64,000 nt of DNA from an uncultured Eubacterium sp. (GTDB lineage Bacteria > Bacillota > Clostridia > Lachnospirales > Lachnospiraceae): positions 21,169 through 85,168 of the forward strand of contig CAMWXD010000011.1 of the NCBI GenBank assembly GCA_947178105.1. The letters run 5' to 3'. Position numbers and translations under genes: made by a program. The notes under the pieces were generated by a model. That model was not told the DNA's origin and ran no database searches. It was given only the letters and a program-made list of their open reading frames with translations. Below, piece after piece: positions 39,301-48,529 of the stretch (position 1 is the first letter of the stretch; each line of letters starts with the position of its first letter).

Positions 39301-41117
39301 AGCCGAAACTTCCCTGCTTCTGCATTCTGCCGATGGCTCAGCTCTACCAAGTCCTGCGTATCCTCGTTGCATTCGCTGATCGTCTGGGACAGGATCGTCA
39401 TGCTTGCACTCGTTTCCTCGGTAGACGCTGCGTTTTCCTCTACCACGCTGGCAAGGTTATTAACCGAATCGGTCACGATTTCCTTTAGCGAATTTAAAAC
39501 CTCTGTCTGGCTGCCGATTTCCTGTGTCACCTCTTCTACAAGCGCCACCTCCTGGCTCAGGCAACGGAATGCTTCTCTCGTCTCATCTAGGCACTGCTGC
39601 TGCTTTTGCACATTGCCTGTTACTTCCTGCATCTTTTTTACAGATACTTCGACATTTTCGATCAGTTCCTTGACGATCTCTTCGATCTCCTGTGCATTGC
39701 CAGAGGATTCTTCTGAAAGGCTGCGGATCTCTTCCGCCACAACGGCAAACCCCCTGCCTGCCTCTCCGGCTCTTGCAGCCTCAATGCTGGCGTTGAGGGA
39801 AAGCAGGTTTGTCTGCGCCGCCAGCCCCTTGATGATCTCTACCGCCTTGTTGATATTGGCAGCAGAATCGTTGTTTTTATTCGTCTGATGCGATACTGTG
39901 TCGATCGTATCGATCGTCACCCTCGTGATCTGATCCAGCTCCTCAATGCTGCCGGAAGCCGCCTTTGTATGCTGGATCATGGAGCTTACGGTTCCCTCCA
40001 GCTTATTTACGCCGTTCTTTTCGACTTCAATCACGCCGCCCAGCTCTTTGATCTTGTCATTCACAATCTCCGTCTCATTCGCCTGGCTCGTAGCCCCCTG
40101 CGCCAGATCGTCGATTGCCTGGTTCGTATTCTGGATGCTCTCGGAAATATGCCCGAATTTCTCACTGAACTTTTCACTGCTTTCATTCAACGCTTTCCCG
40201 GTATGTACGACACTGCCGAGCATACTTGCCAGAGACTGGCGTACATTGTCCAGTGAACGCGCCATTTCCCCGATCTCATCCGCCCGCCGCAGCAATCTTG
40301 GGCTGACCGCAAAGCTCAAATCCCCGGAAGCCGCCTGCCGCAGGTTGCCTTCGACCATCTTGATGCCCCTGGTAATCCGAAGGCCGCCTATCGTCGAAAT
40401 AATCATAGCCAATACAAGCATCAAAACCGCTGAAACACCATAGATCATAAGCATCCCGGAAAATTCGTCCTCAATGCGTACCTTCATGCTGTCAATCTTG
40501 GCATTCATATCATCCACATAATTTCCCGTAGCGACTGCCCATCCCCACGGCTCAAACATCTGCGCATAAGCGATCTTTGGCGCAACCGTCACGCCGTCGG
40601 ATTTGGTAAAAGAAAATTCCAGATAATCCCCGCCGGATTCTGCCGCAGATACAACGCTCTGCGTCACCTTCACACCGTTTTGGTCGGTCAGCTCACTCCT
40701 GTTTGTCCCTTCCTGTTCCGTCAGGATCGGATGCATGACGAGCATACAATCCTTTCCGTCAATCCAGATATACCCAGACGCATCATCCCGGTAACGCATC
40801 GTACGAACCGCTTCCGCCGCCAGATTTTGCGCATCCTCTGCGGACAGCTCGCCGTTCTGGCTCATGTCATAATACCTCTGAATCACAGCCAGCGCCCCCT
40901 GTACCTGTGATTTGATCTCCATTTTATAGCCGTCTGTCATAGATTCCTCATATAATTCCACAGACTCATTCATCGACTGCCTCAGATAATGTACGCCCAA
41001 AACTGCCAGCCCGACCGTCGGAATGGAAATCATAATAAATATAATCGAAATCAGCATCGCCGTAAGACTTTTGAATCCTTTCGTCCCCTGCGCTTTCGCC
41101 CTATTTTTCTCATCCAT
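39297..41117 (-). CDS. Methyl-accepting chemotaxis protein with Cache-type (sCache_2-like) sensor
   Basis: [42 protein letters not shown]...[30 protein letters not shown]; tip [35 protein letters not shown]. Confidence 0.95.
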   Translation of the reverse strand: MDEKNRAKAQGTKGFKSLTAMLISIIFIMISIPTVGLAVLGVHYLRQSMNESVELYEESMTDGYKMEIKSQVQGALAVIQRYYDMSQNGELSAEDAQNLAAEAVRTMRYRDDASGYIWIDGKDCMLVMHPILTEQEGTNRSELTDQNGVKVTQSVVSAAESGGDYLEFSFTKSDGVTVAPKIAYAQMFEPWGWAVATGNYVDDMNAKIDSMKVRIEDEFSGMLMIYGVSAVLMLVLAMIISTIGGLRITRGIKMVEGNLRQAASGDLSFAVSPRLLRRADEIGEMARSLDNVRQSLASMLGSVVHTGKALNESSEKFSEKFGHISESIQNTNQAIDDLAQGATSQANETEIVNDKIKELGGVIEVEKNGVNKLEGTVSSMIQHTKAASGSIEELDQITRVTIDTIDTVSHQTNKNNDSAANINKAVEIIKGLAAQTNLLSLNASIEAARAGEAGRGFAVVAEEIRSLSEESSGNAQEIEEIVKELIENVEVSVKKMQEVTGNVQKQQQCLDETREAFRCLSQEVALVEEVTQEIGSQTEVLNSLKEIVTDSVNNLASVVEENAASTEETSASMTILSQTISECNEDTQDLVELSHRQNAEAGKFRL

Positions 41118-41256
41118 CGAACAAACTCCTCCTCTTTGCTTTTTTCTGTCGACAATTTCATTATACATGATTTCGACTCAAAGTCAAGGAACAGAGGAAA
41201 AAGAGTTGGCATTTTCAACAATTTTTATCTCATTTTTGCAATTATATTATGCAATT

Positions 41257-42060
41257 TCACGTTCCATTCTGCAAAAAAAAGTGTTTATATGGGACAATAT
41301 CCACCATCGGATGGCTGATGCCATGATACAGGCAGCCGTCCTCCCCATAACAGGTGCCATGGTCTGAGCAGCAGATTACAAACGCATCTTTCCGCAGGCT
41401 CTTCCACGCATCAAACAGGCGCCCAAGCTGCCCGTCTGCATAGCAAAGCGCTGCTGCATGCGACGCAAGGCTGTCCCTGGACGCCCCCTCGATATAATAA
41501 TAATTTGGATAGTGGATCGCGTCCACATTGACATACAAAAAAATCCTCCGCTCCTTTGGCGCTGCTTCTAATTTCCGCAATAGAAAGTCCACCTGGTTTT
41601 TGGTGCTCTCTTTTACCAGGCATCCAAACGATGGATGCCAGTAGCTTTTTTGAAAATACCCCGGAAAAACCCTGCCAAGATCTGAGCGTTTGTCAAAAAA
41701 AGACACTCCGCCGACACACCACGTATCGTATCCGTCCTGTGCAAGCCCCTCCATAATCGTACTTCCGGAAAATGCATACGCCCCCGCCGGAACCTTCCTG
41801 CGCAGCCCAATCGCCGTCGGGTAAAACAGCATCTCCCGCTGCGCCTGGCATTTCGTGTCATACCTGCACGGCAAAAACCCTGCAAACATCGCGTGATGGG
41901 AAGGATACGTAAAATTGCCCGGCGCCTGGCACTTCACCCACCTGCCATAACGGTTTAATACCGGCGTCAAACCCGCCGCCTCTTGCTGGACTGCCACATC
42001 ATAACGCAGCGTATCCAGGCAGATAAACAGAATATCCAGCGTCCCAACGACCTTGTTCAT
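41257..42060 (-). CDS. STM4013-like sulfatase/alkaline-phosphatase-superfamily hydrolase
   Basis: LDILFICLDTLRYDVAVQQEAAGLTPVLNRYG, GNFTYPSHHAMFAGFLP, AFVICCSDHGTCYGEDG. Confidence 0.83.
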   Translation of the reverse strand: MNKVVGTLDILFICLDTLRYDVAVQQEAAGLTPVLNRYGRWVKCQAPGNFTYPSHHAMFAGFLPCRYDTKCQAQREMLFYPTAIGLRRKVPAGAYAFSGSTIMEGLAQDGYDTWCVGGVSFFDKRSDLGRVFPGYFQKSYWHPSFGCLVKESTKNQVDFLLRKLEAAPKERRIFLYVNVDAIHYPNYYYIEGASRDSLASHAAALCYADGQLGRLFDAWKSLRKDAFVICCSDHGTCYGEDGCLYHGISHPMVDIVPYKHFFLQNGT

Positions 42061-42087
42061 ATCGATTTCACACACTTTATACGATCC

Positions 42088-42807
42088 TCAATCCCACCAG
42101 AAATACCATACGCTCGACTCCGCAAGCCCTGCCGCCAGCTCCGACACCTTGTACGTCCTCGTCCCCTGGTCGATCCGGTCTGTGCAGAAAGCATAATGCT
42201 CCTTCGCAGCTTCCACCGGGTCTTTTCCGTTTAGTCCGTTCGGCGCGTAAAACTCCATCACATCATGGGTAAAGACTGCCGGGATTGCCCCATATTTCTC
42301 ATACCAGTATTTACAGATCGCAATCATCTCATCCGGCGCCGGGCATTCATTCCATCCGCCCATCGGGACGTAAGCAATGATTTCCCACGGATGCTCTACC
42401 GGGATTTCCAACAGCAGCGTATCTGCTTCCAAAGACCCGTCCGTAAAGGAACAGTAGCCGCAAAACTCCCGCAGCACATCGCCTTCCTTTTCCTCTCCGA
42501 TAAAGTCCGCCAGCTCTTCTTCTCCCATCTCCTGCGTATATTCCCCGAACCGTTCCTTTAACAGCTCTTCCCCGCGATCTTCCCATTCCGCAAGAAGCTT
42601 GTCTTTATCATAGTCTGCCTGGATATCCGAAAACCACGCAAGCGCATATTCATCCAAACAGACCAGCGCCGGATAAAAACCGCCCTCCTGCCCGGCTTTC
42701 AGCGCCTCATGGTACGCCTCCTCCAAAAGCTTTGGGTCTGAGCCCTTTTCAAACACTTTATACCCGCATTGAAAACGCTCTGCGATCTGTTTTATTTGAT
42801 CGTTCAT
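42088..42807 (-). CDS. DUF4253-domain protein
   Basis: WEIIAYVPMGGWNECPAPDEMIAICKYWYEKYGAIPAVFTHDVMEFYAPN. Confidence 0.75.
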   Translation of the reverse strand: MNDQIKQIAERFQCGYKVFEKGSDPKLLEEAYHEALKAGQEGGFYPALVCLDEYALAWFSDIQADYDKDKLLAEWEDRGEELLKERFGEYTQEMGEEELADFIGEEKEGDVLREFCGYCSFTDGSLEADTLLLEIPVEHPWEIIAYVPMGGWNECPAPDEMIAICKYWYEKYGAIPAVFTHDVMEFYAPNGLNGKDPVEAAKEHYAFCTDRIDQGTRTYKVSELAAGLAESSVWYFWWD

Positions 42808-42989
42808 GATGTAACCGCCTTTCTCTTCCTGTCAAACGCCGATAAAATCAAATCTGTCGCAAAAGCCCCAAGAAAAGAAACCCCTGCCTTTTGCAGGGAA
42901 GCCTTCTTTCCCAGTACGCATGTCGCCAGTGTCATCCCAAAGGCGATGGATGTTCCCGCTATCATTGCGTTTCGTAAATCATGATTCAT
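42804..42989 (-). CDS. Small hypothetical membrane-like protein
   Basis: 61 aa, hydrophobic, 4-nt overlap with the DUF4253 gene. Confidence 0.6.
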   Translation of the reverse strand: MNHDLRNAMIAGTSIAFGMTLATCVLGKKASLQKAGVSFLGAFATDLILSAFDRKRKAVTS

Positions 42990-43934
42990 TTATATCATCC
43001 CTTTCCTTTTTTGTTGTAATTCCCAAGCGTGAAGCCTTGCAGCATTGGCTGCAACTTCAGCCTTGAACTTCTTTTGGAACTCCTCGGCTGTGTAAAACTC
43101 ATTTCCCGGCTTGTTCAGATACTTTGCCCACTGCATCTTTTCCCTGTCTACATGCAAAGAACCATCTACGGTAACCAAATAATCCGGCACCCCCTGGTTC
43201 GTCCCTTTCATAAATTCCAAAAAGCCTTCCGTATCGAGCCTGCCCTCCAAAAAATCCGTCCAGAAATTCTTATGTGCCGCAAACCGCAGATTCCAGTCAG
43301 AAGGGAACTTGCCAATCAGCTCCATTACCCTGTCATACTGCCCGTCATCATCAAACGTAACAGACCATTCGTAGCCGTCCGCCTGCCCCATCTTACGGCA
43401 GAAAATCCCGTCCTTCGTGTACCAGGTAAGATACCGCGTATCCTCCTGCCCCGCATTCTCAGCCGGATACACACACGAGGTCGACTCAGCAACAAGCAGG
43501 CTGCTTTCAACTGCTCCTGCCAGAAGTTCTTTTTTCAGCCGCTCTGCTTCCTTTTTTTCCTGTTCCTCGCGCATCAGCTCCCGGATCGCATCCTGAATGG
43601 CGTCAAATTCTTCCAGAAATTTATTCCATTCTTTTTCTGTGAAGGAAATCGCGCCGATCTGAAAGCTTGGCTCGGTATCCCCGCTTTTGACTTTGACATA
43701 GATTTCGTTAATCTTATCCTGGAAAAACTCGTGATAGTCAAAAACAGCCTTTTCCTCTGCTTCTGTATCCGAAGCTTCCTCTTCCTGTTTTTGCGCCTGC
43801 GCCTGCTTCCTCACAGCTCCCAGCTTCTCCCAAAACAATGTTTCGACGCCAAACGCTCCTGCCTGTGCAGCTTTTTGCGCCGGCACTGGATATCCCATGC
43901 TGCCCGGCACGCTGCTAACTGTTCCCAATGCCAT
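42990..43934 (-). CDS. Hypothetical protein (WYTKDGIFCRK...GYEWSVTF family)
   Basis: Long ORF MALGTVSSVPGSMGYPVPAQKAAQAG..., directly abutting the 61-aa ORF. Confidence 0.65.
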   Translation of the reverse strand: MALGTVSSVPGSMGYPVPAQKAAQAGAFGVETLFWEKLGAVRKQAQAQKQEEEASDTEAEEKAVFDYHEFFQDKINEIYVKVKSGDTEPSFQIGAISFTEKEWNKFLEEFDAIQDAIRELMREEQEKKEAERLKKELLAGAVESSLLVAESTSCVYPAENAGQEDTRYLTWYTKDGIFCRKMGQADGYEWSVTFDDDGQYDRVMELIGKFPSDWNLRFAAHKNFWTDFLEGRLDTEGFLEFMKGTNQGVPDYLVTVDGSLHVDREKMQWAKYLNKPGNEFYTAEEFQKKFKAEVAANAARLHAWELQQKRKGMI

Positions 43935-44102
43935 ACATACTCCTTTCCGCAGCCCTTCTGTCAATTCAGGCTGCCCACTCTCCTGAAAGGTCCGAGTGGT
44001 ACTTTTTGTAAACCTACAAAAAAAGTATACCACATCCGATACCAGCATTCCAGATCCAGTTACAAAATAACCGCACTCGCCAACGTCTATTCATTACATT
44101 TG

Positions 44103-44906
44103 TCACAAAAACATGCCGCTGTGAATCTCCACCAGCTTGTCTCCCATAACTGGCGCCATCAGCGCAAGCGCTTTGTCCCCGGTACAGTGCCCGGTATAAA
44201 ATACCGTATCCATGCCGCTAAGCTGCCTTGCCGTCTCAAGGACAACATCCGCTTCCTCTTTTGTATAGTCCCCCTTTTTCATCATATGAAACCCGCTGAT
44301 AACAGCCGCAGGATCTTTCTGGTACAGCTTTTGGTACTTGCTTAAAATATTTAAAATCCCATTGTGCGCACAGCCGGAAACCAGCGTATGCTCCTGCCCC
44401 TGTGTAATGACAAGGCACTGTTCATGTGCAAACGTGTCCTGGATATTTTTCCCATCAACCCTTTTCGACAGCAGCAGATTACTTTTTGCAAAATACTTCC
44501 TGCCTGTGATATTGGAAAATAAATAAAGCTCGTCATCAATCCTGTAATCGCCATCCAGCAAACGTACGCCAGACAGCCCTGCAATCCGCTTGTCTATGCC
44601 GATATAGCGCTCGCCATGGTAATAATCCTCACATGCTGAGCGCTGCATATAAATAACCGCATCCGGGTTCCTCTCATGAAATGCCAGAATGCCGCCCGCA
44701 TGGTCATAATGCCCATGGCTTAACACAACCGTATCCACTTTTGCAAGGTCAATCCCAAGCGCATCCGCATTGCTTAAAAACGCATCCGTCGCCCCGGTAT
44801 CGACAAGCAGCCTATGTTTTTTCGTCTCCACATAGACCGACAGCCCATGCTCACAGGCACAGGATGTGCCGCAGCATGTATCCTCCATCAAAATCACGAT
44901 TTTCAT
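44103..44906 (-). CDS. MBL-fold metallo-hydrolase
   Basis: DTVVLSHGHYDHAGGILAFHE (HxHxDH-type), VSGCAHNGILNIL, GHCTGDKAL. Confidence 0.9.
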   Translation of the reverse strand: MKIVILMEDTCCGTSCACEHGLSVYVETKKHRLLVDTGATDAFLSNADALGIDLAKVDTVVLSHGHYDHAGGILAFHERNPDAVIYMQRSACEDYYHGERYIGIDKRIAGLSGVRLLDGDYRIDDELYLFSNITGRKYFAKSNLLLSKRVDGKNIQDTFAHEQCLVITQGQEHTLVSGCAHNGILNILSKYQKLYQKDPAAVISGFHMMKKGDYTKEEADVVLETARQLSGMDTVFYTGHCTGDKALALMAPVMGDKLVEIHSGMFL

Positions 44907-44974
44907 GATAAAGCGTCACTGTCCTTCCCTGATTTTCTGCAAACAATGCTTCCAAAAAGCTACATTGATCCGGC

Positions 44975-45604
44975 TTATTTCGTACCAAAAATCCGGTCTC
45001 CCGCATCTCCAAGCCCCGGACAGATATACGCATCCTCATTCAGGCACCGATCCAGGCAGCCGCAGTAAATCTGCACATCCGGATGCACGTTATGCAGCCG
45101 CTCCACGCCCTCCGGCGCCGCAATAATACATAAAAATTTAATATGTTTTCCGCCATGGGCTTTGATAAAATTGACTGCCGCCACCGCAGACCCGCCCGTC
45201 GCCAGCATCGGGTCAAGCGCGGCAATCGTGCGCTCCTCAATCGGGCTTGGCAGCTTGCAGTAATATTCCTCCGGCTCATGCGTCTCATGGTTGCGGCACA
45301 GCCCGATATGCCCTACCTTCGCACTCGGCACGAGCGTCAGGATCCCGTTTACCATGCCAAGCCCCGCACGCAGAATCGGGACAACCGCCAGCTTTTTCCC
45401 CGCAATCATCGGCGTCATGCACGTTTCCATCGGCGTTTCGATCTCCACCGGCTCCACCGGCAGATCCCGCAGCGCCTCATACCCCATCAAAACCGCAATC
45501 TCCTCCACCAGCTTGCGGAACTCATTCGTACCCGTCCTCTTGTCACGCAGCATAGAGATCTTGTGCTGGATCAGCGGATGCTCCATATAAAATACATTCT
45601 CCAT
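44975..45604 (-). CDS. upp: Uracil phosphoribosyltransferase
   Basis: [74 protein letters not shown]. Confidence 0.97.
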   Translation of the reverse strand: MENVFYMEHPLIQHKISMLRDKRTGTNEFRKLVEEIAVLMGYEALRDLPVEPVEIETPMETCMTPMIAGKKLAVVPILRAGLGMVNGILTLVPSAKVGHIGLCRNHETHEPEEYYCKLPSPIEERTIAALDPMLATGGSAVAAVNFIKAHGGKHIKFLCIIAAPEGVERLHNVHPDVQIYCGCLDRCLNEDAYICPGLGDAGDRIFGTK

Positions 45605-45822
45605 CGTATTTCTCCTCTCAATATGGTAAAATTTCCTTTGTCCTCCATCTTACCATGGTATTTTGAGCGAGTCAAATGAAAGTCATCATAATTTATAGTG
45701 ACAAATTCCTCCTTCGTATGATTGACTTAACTTGTATTGACCTTGCCACACCTGAAAACAGGAACCATACGCAAGCACCCGCGCCGCTTTCACAGCCTGC
45801 TTGCATACAGTTCCTCAGACAT

Positions 45823-46575
45823 TTAATTTTGTTCTAAAAATTCGTTCGGGTGATCAAAACACCACTGCGCCCAGTCCCAGTTTACAACAAAAAACCAGTC
45901 TGTCAGATAATCTGCCCGCAAATTTTTATGTTTGAGGTAATAAGCATGTTCCCATACATCCACGCATACGATCGGAACGAGATTGTGGGCAATCGGCGTA
46001 TCCTGGTTTGCAGTCTGTATGATTTTGAGGTTTTTTTCTTCGTCCGCAGCAAGCCATGCATATCCAGAGCCAAATACCGCCATTGCCGCCTTATTCATTT
46101 CTTTTTGAAAACTGGAAAAGCTGCCGAATTTCCAATGGATGCTTTCAGCCAGCGTTCCCTGCGGCCGCTGCGCTGGCTGCGTGGACAGCCCGTTAAAATA
46201 AAACCAATGGTTGAATACGCCTCCGGCATTATTTTTTACATTTGTCCTCATAAAATCTGGAATGGCATCCAGATTGCATAAGATCTGCTTTAATACTTCA
46301 AAGCCGCAGGTAGGACGATCTGTATAGACCAGCGCCTGCAATGACGGGCACTCCTTAATCAGACGGTTTAATTGGTCGATGTATGCCTGCAAGTGCTTGG
46401 CATGGTGCAGGTACATCGTCTGAATGTCAATGTATGGCTCCATTGCCTGATAGGGATATGGCAAAGGCTCATTTACAAATTCGCAGTATTCCGGCATATG
46501 TTCCCCTGAATAAAAACGCTTTCCTTTATTATATGGCAAACGCTTGTCAGGTTCCCGTACGAAAGTGTGATTCAT
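45823..46575 (-). CDS. Fe/Mn-family superoxide dismutase
   Basis: YLHHAKHLQAYIDQLN, AGGVFNHWFYFNGL, GSGYAWLA, VDVWEHAYYLKHKNLRADYL. Confidence 0.88.
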   Translation of the reverse strand: MNHTFVREPDKRLPYNKGKRFYSGEHMPEYCEFVNEPLPYPYQAMEPYIDIQTMYLHHAKHLQAYIDQLNRLIKECPSLQALVYTDRPTCGFEVLKQILCNLDAIPDFMRTNVKNNAGGVFNHWFYFNGLSTQPAQRPQGTLAESIHWKFGSFSSFQKEMNKAAMAVFGSGYAWLAADEEKNLKIIQTANQDTPIAHNLVPIVCVDVWEHAYYLKHKNLRADYLTDWFFVVNWDWAQWCFDHPNEFLEQN

Positions 46576-47573
46576 TAAATTTTTTCTACTTTTGTAATCT
46601 TGCGTGACGCACTGCAATAATATCTGTAATTCCCAACGGTTACCCAGCGGCTGCTCACAATATACCCGTCAGAATCCGCATAGTACCGCTCGCCGTCAGA
46701 CATAAATACTTCATCTGCCATCAGCTCCCCAGAATCCTTTGCAAATACCTTTTTGCCTGGTTTTACCGTATAAAAGCCGTCCCGGATCAGCGCGCCGGAT
46801 TTTTTTGCATAATAAAGCCTGCCGTCTACAAAAAACCTCCGGTTTGCAGCGACAACGCCAAAAGGATCTGCATAGATTTTGCTGCCCCGTTCTGTCATAC
46901 AAAAACCATTTTTTGCGATTGCGCCGGACAATTTTGCATAATATAGATTTCCGCCGGCGCGAAACATCTTTCCGGTAATCAACACCCCGTCAGACCGTGC
47001 ATATACATGGCTCCCTTTTGCGGTCTTATAAAAGCCGTCTGCTGCAAGCGTATAATCCGATGTAATATAATACCTGTTTCCATTTTTGCTGATGGATCGA
47101 TCCCGTGCAAGCGTACCGTCCTTTGTCGCAAATACCATTTTGCCGTCTTTCATCGTGCAGATCTCATTGATCGCGATGGAACCGTCTTTTTTCGCATAGT
47201 ATTTGCCGCCGTTATAGTCAAACATCCGGCTGGCCGCCACCTGCCCCCGCTCATCTGCATAGCAAGGCTGCCCTCCAACGAGGACTACGATCATATCATA
47301 TACAAATTCCCCGTTGCTGTCCACGATCTGTAAAATGCCTTCCTCCCGCTCATATACCGAATATGTAACATCCAGATTCGATACCGGGCTGTCCGTCCCG
47401 CCAGGATACATTGCCTGCTCCCCGCCCGTATTGGAACGTGTTGCAGCAGCCGCAAGCTCCCTGCCGCTGTCTGCGGACAGCCACGCCTTCGCCAGTAGTA
47501 CAGCCAGGCATACCGCTGCTGACAGCAGACGAAGGAATGCTGCTGCACAGCGCTGCTTTTCCTCATCCATCAT
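46575..47573 (-). CDS. Cell-wall-binding-repeat-like protein with N-terminal membrane anchor
   Basis: About ten YYAKKDGSIAINEICTMKDGKMVFATKDGTLARD-type repeats of about 20 aa; N-terminal hydrophobic segment FLRLLSAAVCLAVLLAKAWLS. Confidence 0.75.
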   Translation of the reverse strand: MMDEEKQRCAAAFLRLLSAAVCLAVLLAKAWLSADSGRELAAAATRSNTGGEQAMYPGGTDSPVSNLDVTYSVYEREEGILQIVDSNGEFVYDMIVVLVGGQPCYADERGQVAASRMFDYNGGKYYAKKDGSIAINEICTMKDGKMVFATKDGTLARDRSISKNGNRYYITSDYTLAADGFYKTAKGSHVYARSDGVLITGKMFRAGGNLYYAKLSGAIAKNGFCMTERGSKIYADPFGVVAANRRFFVDGRLYYAKKSGALIRDGFYTVKPGKKVFAKDSGELMADEVFMSDGERYYADSDGYIVSSRWVTVGNYRYYCSASRKITKVEKI

Positions 47574-47601
47574 AAAAACTTTGCTCCTTCCACAAGAAAA
47601 T

Positions 47602-48450
47602 CTATAATTTCAGCACATTTTTATCCCCATACAGCACCCGGTGCTTTTCTGTCTCATCCATCTCGACAAATTTTCCACGGCGGTCATAGTATGTCAGCAA
47701 ATCCGAGTTATGTGCCAGGCGCTTTGTGCCGTTCTGCGTCAAAAACCGCTCCACCTGGCGCAGGTCGCCGGATTTTAACACCTGCTTTGCAAGCGCTTCT
47801 TTTTTCTTTGCTTCTTCTGCCGGATCCAACTTTGCCAATGACAAGCCTTCTTCAGACAAGCCAAGCGCGCTTAACTCCATGCTTTCTTCGAGCAATGCAG
47901 CGCCGCTTAACTCCTCGCTTTCTCCAAGCAATGCAGCGCTGCTTAACTCCTCGCTTTCTCCGGGCAATGCAGCATCGCTTAACTCCAACTCCTCGCTTTC
48001 CCCCGCCTGCATCTGCTCTGGCGCAGCGATTCCTTCACTGTCTGCCGCCTGTGCGTCGGACTGGGACGGATCCATTGCCGGCTGTTCTATGCCAGCCTGC
48101 CCTCCTTCAAGCGCCTCCTGCTCAGAACGGCCAGGCCCCCAAAAAGCTTTCAGCCACTGGATTACAGGAGTAAGCAGTTTGCGCAGCGCACCAGACAGGG
48201 AGGATTCTTTTTTCTGCCTGGATACAGATGCTGCCCGCTGCCTGCCTGCATGTTTCGACAGGTCCAGTACGACGCCGGGATCCTGTTTGCCATGCCCAAG
48301 CGCATCCTGTTTTTTTGCAGCGCCCGCGGCGCCTTTGCGTGCTTCCCCTCCTGCCCCAGGCGTATTTTCATAAGCCCTGACTGCCGGATTTTTTCTCTTT
48401 TTTCCGCCCGGAAACTCATAGTTTCCATTTCCGCTGATTTTATCAATCAT
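47602..48450 (-). CDS. Hypothetical low-complexity protein with 12-aa tandem repeats
   Basis: MIDKISGNGNYEFPGGKKRKNPAV...; ESEELSSAALLG / ESEELSGAALLE / ESMELSALGLSE repeats. Confidence 0.65.
   Translation of the reverse strand: MIDKISGNGNYEFPGGKKRKNPAVRAYENTPGAGGEARKGAAGAAKKQDALGHGKQDPGVVLDLSKHAGRQRAASVSRQKKESSLSGALRKLLTPVIQWLKAFWGPGRSEQEALEGGQAGIEQPAMDPSQSDAQAADSEGIAAPEQMQAGESEELELSDAALPGESEELSSAALLGESEELSGAALLEESMELSALGLSEEGLSLAKLDPAEEAKKKEALAKQVLKSGDLRQVERFLTQNGTKRLAHNSDLLTYYDRRGKFVEMDETEKHRVLYGDKNVLKL
47870..47977. repeat. Three tandem 36-nt repeats inside the 47602-48450 gene
   Basis: Copies at 47870-47905, 47906-47941, 47942-47977 (CTTAACTCC...GCAATGCAGC...), with a partial fourth. 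Confidence 0.9.
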
Positions 48451-48529
48451 ACTCAACACCACCGTTCCTTGTACATCGTGAAAGAAAGCGACAGGATTTC
48501 CTTACCAAAGCCGTACAGGCAGTCGCAGC

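Noticed and set aside
39175-39888. 237-aa plus-strand ORF opposite the MCP signalling domain
   Set aside because: Antisense shadow of a highly conserved MCP tip ([16 protein letters not shown]); same pattern seen at other MCPs.
41118-41256. Sigma-28-like flagellar promoter upstream of the Cache MCP (TAAA-N13-GCCAACTC)
   Set aside because: Spacing (13 rather than about 15) and -10 sequence deviate too far from TAAA-N15-GCCGATAA to assert.
43029-44345. 438-aa plus-strand ORF
   Set aside because: Antisense to the 42990-43934 hypothetical and part of the MBL hydrolase gene; the minus-strand proteins have recognisable motifs or RBS/operon context, while this translation is Arg/His/Phe/Leu-rich as typical for antisense frames.
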